The translations under genes and the position numbers were made by a program. Below the pieces are notes generated by a model that worked only from the letters and a program-made list of their open reading frames with translations, was not told the DNA's origin and did not search any database. This document shows, in pieces, positions 50,801 to 55,358 of a stretch of 64,000 bases of DNA. The stretch is from Uloborus plumipes. Lineage: Eukaryota; Arthropoda; Arachnida; Araneae; Uloboridae. Every line of letters begins with the position of its first letter. Position 1 is the stretch's first letter. The stretch lies in contig JAXGGA010000088.1 of assembly GCA_038373865.1 (NCBI GenBank), forward strand, positions 288,875 to 352,874, read 5' to 3'.

Positions 50801-51983
50801 AAATAATTTTGCACGGCGCATGCGCGAAAGACAGAAATTTATAACTACAAAAATGTTGTAGCCTGGTGTATGCTGCATCTTATAAAAAAAGTTCCAGTTG
50901 AATATCGTAAAAATTGAAAAAGATATCAGAGATCTAGTGAGCTGTAATTCATTCATTTGCAGTCAATTCATAAATGCAGAGGGGTTGTTCACAAATAGTG
51001 TGGGGACAATCGAGCATATTTTTCAATGTTAAATTGTATACTGTTTAAAAATTTATATTTGGCATAGAAGTCACATTTCGCCCATTCGGCCAAAAAGACC
51101 TTATAAGTAGGTGGCCAAAAGTATACGGAGACCCCCTGAAACGTTGATTTTGAACGATGACGAAATAACCTTTAGTTTAAAAATAGCTCTTTGTGGACAG
51201 ACCCTCACTATGTATGTATTGTCTGCGAATGAATGAAATACAGCTCACTAGACCGCTGATATCTTTTTCAATTTTCATGATATTCAACTGAAACTTTTTT
51301 TATAAGATGAAGTATAAATCAGAGTACAATATTTTTGTAGTTATAAATTTCTGTCGTTCGCGCATGCGCCGTGAAAAAATATTTCCTTTTAACGTTCATA
51401 TCTCATCGGATTTTTAATATTTTTATTTACCGTTTTAGTATGTTCTTTCTCTTGTATTTTGTCATTTTTCCTGAAGTTTTGATAAGGTTTGATCAAAAAC
51501 TCTGCGTGTTATGAGCAAAAACCCTTCAAATAAAATTGCCATTTTTTAAAAAATGTTTCATATCTTCGGAAGTAAGAGTGGTACGTTCATAAAAATTTGT
51601 ACAGTAATTATACATAGTATGCTAATTAATTACTGAAATTTATAGCTTATTTCGAGCTATTTTCCAAGAGTTATGGTCAAAAAGCGGTTTTACTTTCAAC
51701 CCCCCTTCTTGTCGTCCCCCAAATGCAAGGGTAATTTAATTTCAACTTGGAAATGTTCGGTGAAGCCTATATTTTGTATGACTAAAGTTAAAGAACAATT
51801 GATCCCTTATTTTTCGAGCTATATGTAAAAATGTGAATTTTTGAAAGTGTCCGGATACTTTTGGCCACCTAGTGTAGTATCGCACTTACACAGTCCCTAA
51901 CACAAATTCTGTGCACAATATTAATGTTCAGAATTTTTTCTTTTTAGGGAAAGAAACAAGCTCCTGAATGGGTGAACAAGTAA
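25285..51983 (+). CDS. TnI: Troponin I gene (whole span, start codon to stop codon)
   Basis: Troponin I inhibits actomyosin ATPase when calcium is low and binds troponin C, troponin T and actin in striated-muscle thin filaments. Joined in order, the exons give a protein that matches arthropod troponin I along its length: a charged N-terminal region with FMTPERKKKLR, the troponin-T-binding helix (LLRKKAAEELKKEQERKA), a middle region (DLEYEV), the inhibitory region (VNDLRGKFVKPSLKKVSKYE) and an acidic tail ending EWVNK. Reading phase is consistent across all junctions from the 34296 exon to the stop. The gene covers about 26.7 kb for roughly 200 residues, so introns make up almost all of it; the longest are about 9.0 kb (first) and 8.9 kb (last) and carry transposons. 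The link between the start-codon exon and the next exon is incomplete. Promoter and noncoding first exon(s) were not identified. Identity is very secure; the exact N-terminus is not. Confidence 0.95.
25296..29195. other. First part of troponin I intron 1, no repeats recognised
   Basis: AT-rich intronic DNA. A missing phase-2-to-phase-0 mini-exon is expected between 25296 and 34295. The best-phased candidate I noticed is 26047-26062 (acceptor CTTCTCAG, codons EPLID, weak donor GTATAG), which I do not consider established. Confidence 0.4.
29205..29575 (+). repeat. ~182-bp direct duplication in intron 1
   Basis: TCACCTGAAAACGAAATTTT occurs at 29231 and 29413, and the following blocks (CTAAGCTAGTGGCACACTAA; GAAAATTTCTTAGTTATAAT; GGTGGAAGAAAGT; AGAGAGGCTTTTGGATTTTT or close forms) repeat in the same order. 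The two units differ by a few substitutions and small gaps. Confidence 0.9.
29581..30297. other. Intronic DNA, nothing recognised
   Basis: No supported feature. Confidence 0.45.
30302..30904. mobile_element. piggyBac-like MITE (TTAA target)
   Basis: The element is bordered by TTAA at 30298-30301 and 30905-30908, with inverted ends CACTTTGACTGCC. Duplicated TTAA with CACT... ends suits the piggyBac superfamily. The 603-bp body repeats GCCATGGCTATCA / TGATAGCC motifs at both sides (30313, 30358, 30380, 30402; 30665, 30689, 30731, 30745). No transposase. Confidence 0.82.
30909..31520. other. Intronic DNA, nothing recognised
   Basis: No supported feature. Confidence 0.45.
31523..32173. mobile_element. 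Foldback MITE with near-perfect ~300-bp arms
   Basis: Ends CAGGGTGTCCACTCTAATCG and the complement are flanked by TA. Arms 31523-31821 and 31878-32173 are inverted copies with very few differences, separated by only about 56 bp. In the troponin I transcript this would form a long hairpin. End sequence and TA target fit Tc1/mariner-type MITEs. Confidence 0.93.
32176..33045. other. Intronic DNA with a poly-A tract
   Basis: A run of about 21 A begins at 32606. No gene or repeat ends recognised. Confidence 0.45.
33048..33300. mobile_element. Solo left end of a Tc1-like transposon
   Basis: TA then CAGTGCTGGACAAAAATATA is followed at 33229 by an internal direct copy, GATGTTGGACAAAATTATAA, the inverted-repeat/direct-repeat arrangement of many Tc1 families. 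There is no transposase and no opposite end, so the element is truncated; the right boundary is approximate. Confidence 0.7.
33301..34295. other. Intronic DNA before the first conserved troponin I exon
   Basis: No supported feature beyond simple A/T runs. Confidence 0.45.
34296..34424 (+). CDS. TnI: Troponin I exon: N-terminal charged region with FMTPERKKKLR
   Basis: Forty-three complete codons between a CTTAG acceptor and a GTGAGG donor. The exon encodes a run rich in Glu, Lys and Arg, starting ERQKQEEKARKKAEVRRR and ending GGFMTPERKKKLR. The last block is almost invariant in arthropod troponin I and belongs to the region contacting troponin C. Small oddities against the insect protein are a Cys in the Lys-rich stretch (KKCKK) and a doubled Gly before FMTPERKK. 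The exon starts in phase 0 and ends on a codon boundary. The only usable acceptor nearby is the one given, so the phase mismatch with the start-codon exon is real. Confidence 0.97.
34425..35857. other. Intron 2, first half
   Basis: AT-rich, with an A-run at 35155-35177. Nothing recognised. Confidence 0.45.
35858..36095. repeat. Short interspersed inverted-end repeat, copy 2
   Basis: Ends GGGCTTGGGAGATGAAGG and complement CCCCTTCATCCCCCAAGCCC are well preserved. The body matches the copy at 9430-9674 in the same orientation. A MITE is likely; the target duplication is unclear. Confidence 0.8.
36096..36740. other. Intron 2 filler
   Basis: Nothing recognised apart from a small imperfect hairpin near 36552-36600. 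Confidence 0.4.
36741..37022 (+). repeat. tRNA-derived SINE, copy 1
   Basis: The head has RNA polymerase III box A-like TAGTGGTCAGAAAAGCC and box B-like GGTTCCGGGTTCAAATACC, followed by an unrelated body and an (ACA)n tail (GACAACAACAACAAATG). The body (CTCCTxTCxTTCTTT; CAGTTGGAAAAGTGAAGCAG) is shared with 42641-42860. It is not a tRNA gene, since no acceptor stem closes. Confidence 0.85.
37285..37445 (+). repeat. 39-bp tandem repeat, four units
   Basis: The unit is about GAGCATCAGAATGTATCGTA plus TGCTAAATCAGAATATTTT. Because 39 is a multiple of three, one frame stays open and repeats SIRMYRMLNQNIL, but this is intronic and not a credible protein. Confidence 0.92.
37575..37698 (+). CDS. TnI: Troponin I exon: troponin-T-binding helix
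   Basis: Forty-one codons plus one base, from a TATAG acceptor to a GGTAAAT donor. It encodes TLLRKKAAEELKKEQERKAE followed by a helix ending ERCGQPKSLENANE. This is the strongly conserved heptad-bearing segment of arthropod troponin I that pairs with troponin T; CGQP corresponds to insect CGSP. It begins on a codon boundary, matching the end of the preceding exon, and ends with one base of an Ala codon completed by the 39925 exon. A 39-bp tandem repeat lies about 130 bp upstream in the intron. Confidence 0.97.
37917..38246. repeat. Probable MITE with GGGAGGCT ends
   Basis: GGGAGGCTGGAGCCGAATCA at the left pairs with the complement of GGTCAAGCCTCCC at the right. TCAAACCT words repeat near both ends. 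TA follows the right end; the left flank is not TA, so the boundary is uncertain. Confidence 0.5.
38249..39000. other. Intron 3 filler
   Basis: Short poly-A, poly-T and poly-C tracts; nothing recognised. Confidence 0.4.
39001..39160. repeat. 160-bp foldback MITE
   Basis: ATTGAAGGGGTAAGTAAATA and TGATATGTGACAAxTTTT at the left are mirrored in reverse at the right end (AAATTGTCACATATCATC; CACTTGCCCCTTCAAT). Arms are about 45 bp. Confidence 0.85.
39161..39924. other. Intron 3 distal part
   Basis: No second copy of the neighbouring middle-region exon and no repeat ends were seen. Confidence 0.45.
39925..40025 (+). CDS. TnI: Troponin I exon: middle region (position of the alternative exon in flies)
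   Basis: From a CTGCAG acceptor to a GTAAGA donor. Two bases complete an Ala codon, then 33 codons start TLQAICREYQKRIQELEEAK and end DLEYEVGHKDFM. It corresponds to the fly segment that reads GELQEICEEYYERM and ends DLEYEV, which in Drosophila is encoded by mutually exclusive copies of exon 6. Only one copy was seen here; the flanking introns hold no second DLEYEV-like reading. It ends on a codon boundary, matching the next exon. Confidence 0.96.
40106..40149 (+). CDS. TnI: Troponin I exon: start of inhibitory region
   Basis: Fourteen codons plus two bases between a TTACAG acceptor and a GTAAGT donor, encoding INELAIQVNDLRGK and the first two bases of a Phe codon. VNDLRGKF opens the inhibitory peptide that binds actin at low calcium and troponin C at high calcium. 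The upstream intron is only 80 bp, the shortest in the gene. The Phe codon is completed by the first base of the 40593 exon. Confidence 0.96.
40150..40592. other. Short intron between the two inhibitory-region exons
   Basis: 443-bp AT-rich intron with ordinary splice signals; nothing else recognised. Confidence 0.6.
40593..40634 (+). CDS. TnI: Troponin I exon: rest of inhibitory peptide (VKPSLKKVSKYEGK)
   Basis: Forty-two bases between a T-rich TTTTTTTAG acceptor and a GTAAGT donor. One base completes Phe, then VKPSLKKVSKYEG and two bases of a Lys codon. The segment is nearly identical to insect VKPALKKVSKYENK, the core of the actin-binding inhibitory region. Short size and exact phase agreement on both sides make it secure. 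Confidence 0.96.
40635..41045. other. Intron filler before SINE
   Basis: Nothing recognised. Confidence 0.4.
41046..41775 (-). repeat. tRNA-derived SINE on the minus strand, interrupted
   Basis: Read on the minus strand, the head near 41690-41760 has GTGGGTCTTGAGGTAGAG (box A-like) and a perfect box B, GGTTCGAGTCC. The body runs to 41622, breaks at a CCGAT-rich foldback, and seems to resume at 41208, ending near 41046 in an ACAACAACCAACCAAC-type tail. Different family from the 36.7-kb SINE. The join across the foldback is inferred. Confidence 0.5.
41209..41621. mobile_element. CATCGG/CCGATG-rich foldback element inside the SINE
   Basis: Ends (C/T)AGxAGCAT and ACTCATCGGA are mirrored by TCCGATGAGA and ATGCTGCTAGGG. 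The 413-bp body is filled with about twenty ATCGG or CCGAT words on both strands. No coding potential; class unknown. Confidence 0.6.
42041..42390 (-). pseudogene. LINE fragment: RNase H end of a non-LTR retrotransposon
   Basis: On the minus strand the reading IIRLNKKCIMRWAPAHVGIE then ENETVDTLPKEA matches the last motif of the RNase H domain of I/R1/Jockey-type retrotransposons (usual form RWxPxHVGIxGNExADxLAKEA), followed by a spacer with LTRLKT and IHKDGRTYPQ. Key changes are T for A before D and P for A in the last block. Reverse transcriptase and endonuclease are absent, so this is a short dead fragment. It lies in the troponin I intron between 40634 and 42956, antisense to the gene. Confidence 0.82.
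42641..42860 (+). repeat. tRNA-derived SINE, copy 2
   Basis: Head with TCTAGTGGTCAGAGAAGTC (box A-like) and GGGGTCGAATCTC (box B-like). The body and tail (CAGTTGGAAAAGTGAAGCAG; AACAACAACTT) match copy 1 at 36741. A poly-C tract at about 42765-42790 expands the middle. Same strand as the gene, about 95 bp before an acceptor site. Confidence 0.85.
42956..43058 (+). CDS. TnI: Troponin I exon: C-terminal mobile domain and acidic run
   Basis: One base completing Lys plus 34 codons, from a TTTAG acceptor to a GTACAA donor. It encodes FEKLKMIAKSSEVDFRANLK followed by TVKSNKFKLEEEEE. The fly counterpart contains FNFRNQLKVVKKKEFTLEEEE, so DFRANLKTVKSNKFKLEEEEE is a clear match to the second actin-binding segment. 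A tRNA-derived SINE ends about 95 bp upstream of the acceptor. Confidence 0.96.
43059..43325. other. Start of the last intron
   Basis: Nothing recognised before the TA microsatellite. Confidence 0.5.
43326..43366. repeat. (TA)n microsatellite, left piece
   Basis: Pure TA run ending at the Tc1 insertion. Further TA runs at 44786-44842, 47163-47177 and 48089-48097 look like pieces of one original tract separated by insertions. Confidence 0.9.
43367..44785 (+). mobile_element. Tc1-like transposon, almost intact
   Basis: Inverted ends CACTGCTCGACATTGAAAAT extend well inward (TGCAACACCAAGAAGGAGTG; GGTCAGAAATT) and are flanked by TA from the surrounding microsatellite. Length of 1419 bp is that of a complete Tc1. 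The transposase has one frameshift and one stop. GC content is clearly higher than the surrounding intron, suggesting recent arrival. Confidence 0.95.
43610..44640 (+). pseudogene. Tc1-like transposase with one frameshift and one stop
   Basis: This enzyme cuts and pastes the element by a DDE mechanism. The N-terminal part (about 124 residues) starts MPRRPQRRHFQHIDDFTRGM and holds two helix-turn-helix units (VWSIRQIAADTHMDASTVHR; VSTRTIFRRLVARGL). A shift near 43975 moves to the next forward frame, where TAA at 44017-44019 interrupts before LEWCRTRATW. The catalytic part then runs open: VVFSDESRF (first Asp), FQQDNARPH (second Asp), SPDLSPIEHVWD (Glu, 32 residues after the second Asp) and end RGGPTSY. 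All three catalytic residues remain. Total length would be close to a normal Tc1 transposase of about 340 residues. Confidence 0.93.
44786..44842. repeat. (TA)n microsatellite, middle piece
   Basis: TA run between the Tc1 and the hAT element; it supplies the ATATATAT target copy of the hAT. Confidence 0.9.
45328..45729 (+). pseudogene. hAT transposase relic (ZMYM1-like, TTF-type zinc finger) lacking its core
   Basis: ATG at 45328 (a longer in-frame start exists at 45304). The reading KKRLISGERPVPALPN, then YEKCDWLTGSVSHNKLYCWN, CLLF, WTAKGYDKLSNLTKAIRDH and SIAHN is the TTF-type zinc-finger region of ZMYM1-like hAT transposases. It then jumps to SVRIETELIV, which fits the extreme C-terminal end of the family (usually RIExEL). 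The RNase H-like catalytic domain is therefore deleted within one open frame. About 134 residues against several hundred in intact members. Confidence 0.8.
45779..46996 (-). mobile_element. Complete Tc1-like transposon nested in the hAT element
   Basis: Inverted ends CACTGAAGTGACAAAAGTCA then TGGGATA; the right end carries a single terminal change. TA flanks both ends. At 1218 bp it contains a fully open transposase on the minus strand, so it may be functional or only recently silenced. Confidence 0.95.
45810..46856 (-). CDS. Tc1-like transposase, full-length open frame
   Basis: 348 residues with no interruption. N-terminal paired helix-turn-helix domains: first about residues 10-50 (DFERGMLVGARRMGHAISEI; STVSRVCREY), a GRPP hinge at 62-65, second about 68-115 (RRRLQRVVNSNRQATLRQIT; SARTVRRNL). 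The DDE core follows: VAWSDESRFQL (first Asp), GSVMVWAVFS (glycine-rich box), FMDDNAPCH (second Asp) and SPDMNPIEHLWD (Glu, 36 residues after the second Asp, wider than in the neighbouring Tc1). It ends AKGGPTRY. A bipartite basic stretch around the hinge could serve nuclear import. It lies antisense to troponin I in its last intron and would need its own promoter. The DD36E-type spacing hints at a distinct Tc1 lineage. Confidence 0.96.
   Translation of the reverse strand: MMMTARRELTDFERGMLVGARRMGHAISEIVREFNIPRSTVSRVCREYEISGITSHHGQRSGRPPALKDRDRRRLQRVVNSNRQATLRQITVEINVGRTMDVSARTVRRNLDFLGYSSRRPTRVPLLTERHRLQRLSWAREHIGWSLDEWKTVAWSDESRFQLVRADGRVRVWRRPHEAMDPNCQQGTVQAGGGSVMVWAVFSWHGLGPLVRLDRTLTGNAYVQLLGDHLQPFMDFMYPNNDGIFMDDNAPCHRATTVRNWFEENSGQFQRMIWPPRSPDMNPIEHLWDTIERSVRAQNPAPSTLSQLWTSIETAWLNIPAEDFQRLVESMPRRVVALRRAKGGPTRY
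47178..48088 (-). mobile_element. Internally deleted mariner element
   Basis: Inverted ends CCAGGTGTGTAAGTATGAAA then CCGGAAT are flanked by TA. Length 911 bp against about 1.3 kb for a full mariner. The transposase on the minus strand lacks its middle. Confidence 0.93.
47254..47917 (-). pseudogene. Mariner transposase, middle deleted
   Basis: The N-terminal part (from 47917) starts MSSFVPTNYDLPTSLVFCFH and continues KKTAAESHRMLVEAYGEHA, the first DNA-binding helix-turn-helix of mariners; it then shifts frame through EWFKRF-, NVRNEERGRPPKTF- and ADLQALLDE-like pieces. The segment with the first catalytic Asp is missing. The remainder, from 47625, is open: MTNLNRALSAKRPKYQQRQH, VILLHDDAPAHKA (second Asp), SPDLAPSDYYLF (third Asp, the mariner D,D34D signature) to a normal end at SYGQYFE. 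It cannot be active. Confidence 0.92.
48318..49496. mobile_element. Foldback element with ~280-bp arms
   Basis: Ends CAG(G)xTxTTCCAAGTTAAC and complement are flanked by TA. Arms 48318 to about 48600 and about 49220 to 49496 are inverted copies (CCTAGATGTATACTTC against GAAGTATGCATCTAGG; CTCCATTGAAAAATAATACT against its complement). About 620 bp of unrelated DNA forms the loop. Non-coding. Confidence 0.88.
49508..49615. repeat. Perfect 50-bp inverted repeat with 8-base loop
   Basis: GTAGTAGAGAAAATATCAAC at the left and its exact complement at the right continue through TAAAATAGGCAC, AAATAAGCAG and AGATACT without a mismatch; the loop is GTATTTTC. It begins only 12 bp after the foldback element at 48318-49496. 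Confidence 0.97.
49616..50308. other. Intronic DNA with possible mariner-like debris
   Basis: A short stretch near 49700-49880 (FxHDWTPLCYQTEFRHFxI ... WPLHSPDLTLCGFF) resembles a heavily decayed mariner-type block ending in SPDLTxxDFF, widespread in arthropods. Poly-T tracts follow at 50105-50165. No ends were identified. Confidence 0.4.
50311..51874. mobile_element. Giant foldback element with ~690-bp arms
   Basis: Ends CACTAGGTGGCCAAAAGTAT then CCGGACACTTTC are flanked by TA. Arms 50311 to about 51005 and about 51180 to 51874 are inverted copies along their length with modest divergence. A third copy of the end motif (GGTGGCCAAAAGTATACGGA) lies in the central spacer at 51110. No coding content. 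It ends 74 bp before the last troponin I exon. Confidence 0.93.
51948..51983 (+). CDS. TnI: Troponin I terminal coding exon
   Basis: A TTTTTAG acceptor is followed by eleven codons, GKKQAPEWVNK, and a TAA stop. The fly protein has KKPDWSKG at the same point, so the K-x-PxW core is conserved while the longer insect C-terminal extension is absent. It starts in phase 0, matching the 42956 exon across an 8.9-kb intron. An AATAAA lies about 40 bp past the stop. Confidence 0.93.
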   Translation, partial: GKKQAPEWVNK

Positions 51984-52654
51984 TAATTTATTCAAGAAAT
52001 GAAGTATCCGAATGCTATTCAATAAATAGTAAACATGGTATAGAAATCGCAGCCTAAATTTAGAAGCAGATAAACGATTAAAATGCTAATCACTATATTT
52101 CATCATGTATATGAAGTTATCAAGTTTATTATGTAAGTAAAGAATACATCCATTTTGAAATAAATTTGTTTACTTAGCCGCATAAAGAGCTGTTATTGAA
52201 AACTCTAAACATCATATAATCGGAAAATAAATCAACTTTTGCCAAGCTTTAAAATTAAGGAAATCATTGTTTCCAGAAAACCGCTAAAATGAAATAAAAT
52301 ACCGTACAGTTCGTTTAAGTATATCTTCACACTGGTAAATAAACTATTTCAACACATCAGCAAAAGCACCGCGAACATGATTCAGAGTTGCCTCAGAAAA
52401 AAAAGATAAAGTCAGGGCATAAAGTCACAAGTCCACCCAATAGCGGGAGCAAAGGTCGAATTGCATGACCTTAGGAGTTCGACCTTAGAGTATAAAAAAT
52501 ATAACTTTGCTTGCTGGTTTGTTTCAAACAGAGCTGCATATTGGCTACAAATCGTTCGCAGACCTAGTGCATTCCTCGAGATCGGCAGTCATTCTTTCAT
52601 GTATCACCATTAACGGCGAAGGCCATTGTTACTAGAATTTTGAAGCTAAGTTCC
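51984..52654. other. Troponin I 3' UTR and downstream flank
   Basis: Contains candidate polyadenylation signals and unremarkable AT-rich sequence up to the hAT insertion. Confidence 0.5.
52021..52026 (+). promoter_or_regulatory. Candidate polyadenylation signal of troponin I
   Basis: First AATAAA after the stop codon, 38 bp downstream. Further AT-rich A-hexamer variants follow near 52159 and 52225, so the true 3' end may lie further on, but it should be before the hAT element at 52663. Confidence 0.45.
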
Positions 52655-52662
52655 CACTAGAT

Positions 52663-55350
52663 CAGCGGTTCCCAACCTGGGGTACGCGTACCCCTTGGGG
52701 GTACGCAACGACCTGGTTGGGGGTACGCCGAAAATATTTGGTAATGGCGTATTTTATTTTTTTGCCATACGTTACGTACGTGGTGGATGAAAAGTACAGT
52801 ACAGTACTGGCGCGCCTAGTCGTCCGATGGTCTGACTCACGCTCGCTCGTCAATGTCAGTCGCCCTCTGCCGCTCCCCCTCCTACACTCACTTAGCCACT
52901 ATCACAATGCACTGCTACCGTCACGTCGTCAGTCAGTGCTCGCATGGTTCGCTTGCGTAGTTGTTGTCTGTTGCTCTTCGTTACGTGATTGTTTGTTTAG
53001 TTTACTTGCTTATTGTGCGTGTTAGTTTTTGACTGATTTGTAAACGATTTAACTGTAGTCAAGAAGATGGAAAAGTGGTTAAAAAGTGGATCAGTTAAAA
53101 CAAATCAGACTGATACGGTAAGTCAGGTGCTTAGCAAGCGTAGTACGTCCCGGGACTCAGCAGCAGAAAATTCTTCTTGTGTGAGTACCAGTGATAGTAA
53201 ACCTCAGAAATCTAGTACTAGTACTGGAACTTCCTCAAAGAAACGAAAATATTCATCTGAGTACTTGAAATATGGCTTTTCGTTTACTGGAGAGGAGGAA
53301 AGTCCAAACCCACTATGTGTTGTTTGTGGAGAAGTTTTAAGTAATGGTAGCATGAAACCTTCCTTACTTTTGCGCCACCTTGAATCCAAACACGCCCAGC
53401 ACAAAAATAAAGAAATTACCTATTTTGAACGACTTTCAAAAAATTATGGGAAAGATGGCGTAGTTTCTTCTTATTTCGCATCAGTTAATAGAGATAATGA
53501 AAATGCTTTGGAAACCTCTTTCAAAATTAGCTACCATATTGCAAAAAGAGGTAAAAACCACACAATCGGTGAGGATTTGATAGCCCCTTGTATAAAAGAT
53601 GCTGTTCAGTGTATGTTTGGTCAGGACTTTGTTCGTAAGGTGAACTCCATCCCGCTGTCAAACAACACAGTTTCACGGCGAATTCGAGACATTTCTGAGT
53701 ACATTGAAGAAAAAGTTGTTGAGCAATTAAAAGACAGTGATTTGTTTTCCATCCAAGTTGATGAAAGCGCGGACATTGCTGCTCTAGCAATCTTACTTGT
53801 TACTGCAAGGTATGTAAATCCCAACAAGGAGTTTGAAGAAAATCTGTTGCTGTGCCATGCATTAACTGAGCGTACTACAGGGGAAGATGTGTTCAATGTG
53901 ATTCACAGCTACTTCTGTGAAAAAGGAATAGACTGGGGTAAATTATGTGGTATATGCACTGACGGAGGAAAATCAATGTCCGGCATACATGTTGGTCTTC
54001 GGGGGCGCGTAAAAGAAGTGGCCCTCCACGTAGCATGGAGCCATTGTTGCATCCACAGACAGAGTCTTGCAGCCAAAAAGTTGCCGTCTTCTTTGAATGA
54101 TGTTCTCAATGAAGCAGTTAAAGTAGTCAACTTTGTTAAAGCCAATGCAACAAACTCCAGACTGTTCAAAGTTCTTTGTGAAGATATGGGTGGCATTCAC
54201 TCCACTTTGCTTTTGCACACGGAAGTAAGGTGGCTATCTCGCGGGAAGGTTCTTACAAGACTTTTTGAGCTGAGACATGATTTGCAAGTATTTTTTGAGG
54301 AGCATCCTTTTTATTTAGCCTCCAAGTTTCATGATAGTGACTGGCTTCAAAAGCTTGCTTATTTAGCTGACATTTTTTCTCAAATCAATAAACTCCACTT
54401 AGAGTTACAGAACAGCTCAATTACAGTATTCAAAGTTGCTGACAAAATAGAATCCATGCTGAAGAAAATTGATTTTGGAAAACCTGTATTCAAAACAATC
54501 AAGCTGAAGTTTTTGGCACGCTTCATGATTTCTTGAGTGACAATAATCTGCCCATATCTAGCGAAGTGAAACATCAAATAGTGACACATTTGACAAACCT
54601 GAAGGACTCTTTTAGAAAGTATTTTCCTAAACGAAGTGACGGAGAGAACTGGATTGCAGATCCTTTCAATGAGGAAAACGTCAAGACGGCTACATTGCCC
54701 GTTCATGAGATGGAAAAGCTCCTAGAACTTTCAAGTGACTCCTCCTTGAAGTCCGAGTTTAAGAAAAAACCCCTTGGACAATTCTGGGTGAGCATTAGGG
54801 ATGAATATGGACCCTTAACCACAAAAGCCCTTCTGGTTTTAGTTCCTTTTACAAACACAGAACTAGTTGAGAGATCGTTCTCTTCCTATGCTTTCATTAA
54901 GAATAAGTATAGGAATAAGCTAACTGCAAGTCCTGATTTAAGAGTGTATTTATCAAACTTTGATATTGATTTCAAAATATTATGTGCAACAAAACAGGCC
55001 CAAGGGTCACACTAAAACAGTTTTTACTTGTTTTAAGAGTAATTTTGATTTTTTTCGATACACTTATTTGCTACCGGTAATTGTAGTATGTTTTCGTGAT
55101 AAGAAACGTTGTATTTACTTTGTTATTATTTGTTTACAGTTGGTATTTAGATTTAATAAGTTTACTAGAAACATATATATAGGCCTAATTTTGAACAATA
55201 ACTTTATTGTCAAATAAAAGATTAAAAAACTCTTGTTTAAATATTTTCTTTCCATGATTAATATTCTTGCAACTTTTTTTCCTTGGGGGGTTCAATTTGA
55301 ATAAATTTATCACAAGGGGTACGGCATTAAAAAAAGGTTGGGAACCGCTG
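52663..55350 (+). mobile_element. hAT transposon (ZBED5-like), nearly intact, perfect 8-bp duplication
   Basis: Ends CAGCGGTTCCCAACCT are perfectly inverted and flanked by CACTAGAT at 52655-52662 and 55351-55358, the hallmark of a recent hAT insertion. GGGGTACG words repeat inside both ends. The 2688-bp element holds a transposase with one frameshift. It inserted about 680 bp after the troponin I stop codon. Confidence 0.96.
53067..55015 (+). pseudogene. hAT transposase with BED zinc finger (ZBED5/SCND3-like), one frameshift
   Basis: About 650 residues if read through. The start MEKWLKSGSVK matches the family opening, then a Ser/Thr-rich linker. A BED-type finger lies at about residues 88-112 (LCVVCGEVL ... 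LLLRHLESKHA). The RNase H-like hAT core follows: FSIQVDESADIAAL (Asp), ICTDGGKSMSG (Asp), WSHCCIHRQSLA with the conserved CxxH, and EVRWLSRGKVLTRLFELR (Glu/W block). A one-base loss near 54480 shifts the frame; the first part ends at 54536. From about 54500 the other frame continues (FGTLHDFLSDNNLP) to the C-terminal dimerisation region ending near RSFSSYAFIKNKYRNKL, with stop at 55015. Otherwise all blocks are present. ZBED5-type proteins in vertebrates derive from this class. Confidence 0.93.
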
Positions 55351-55358
55351 CACTAGAT

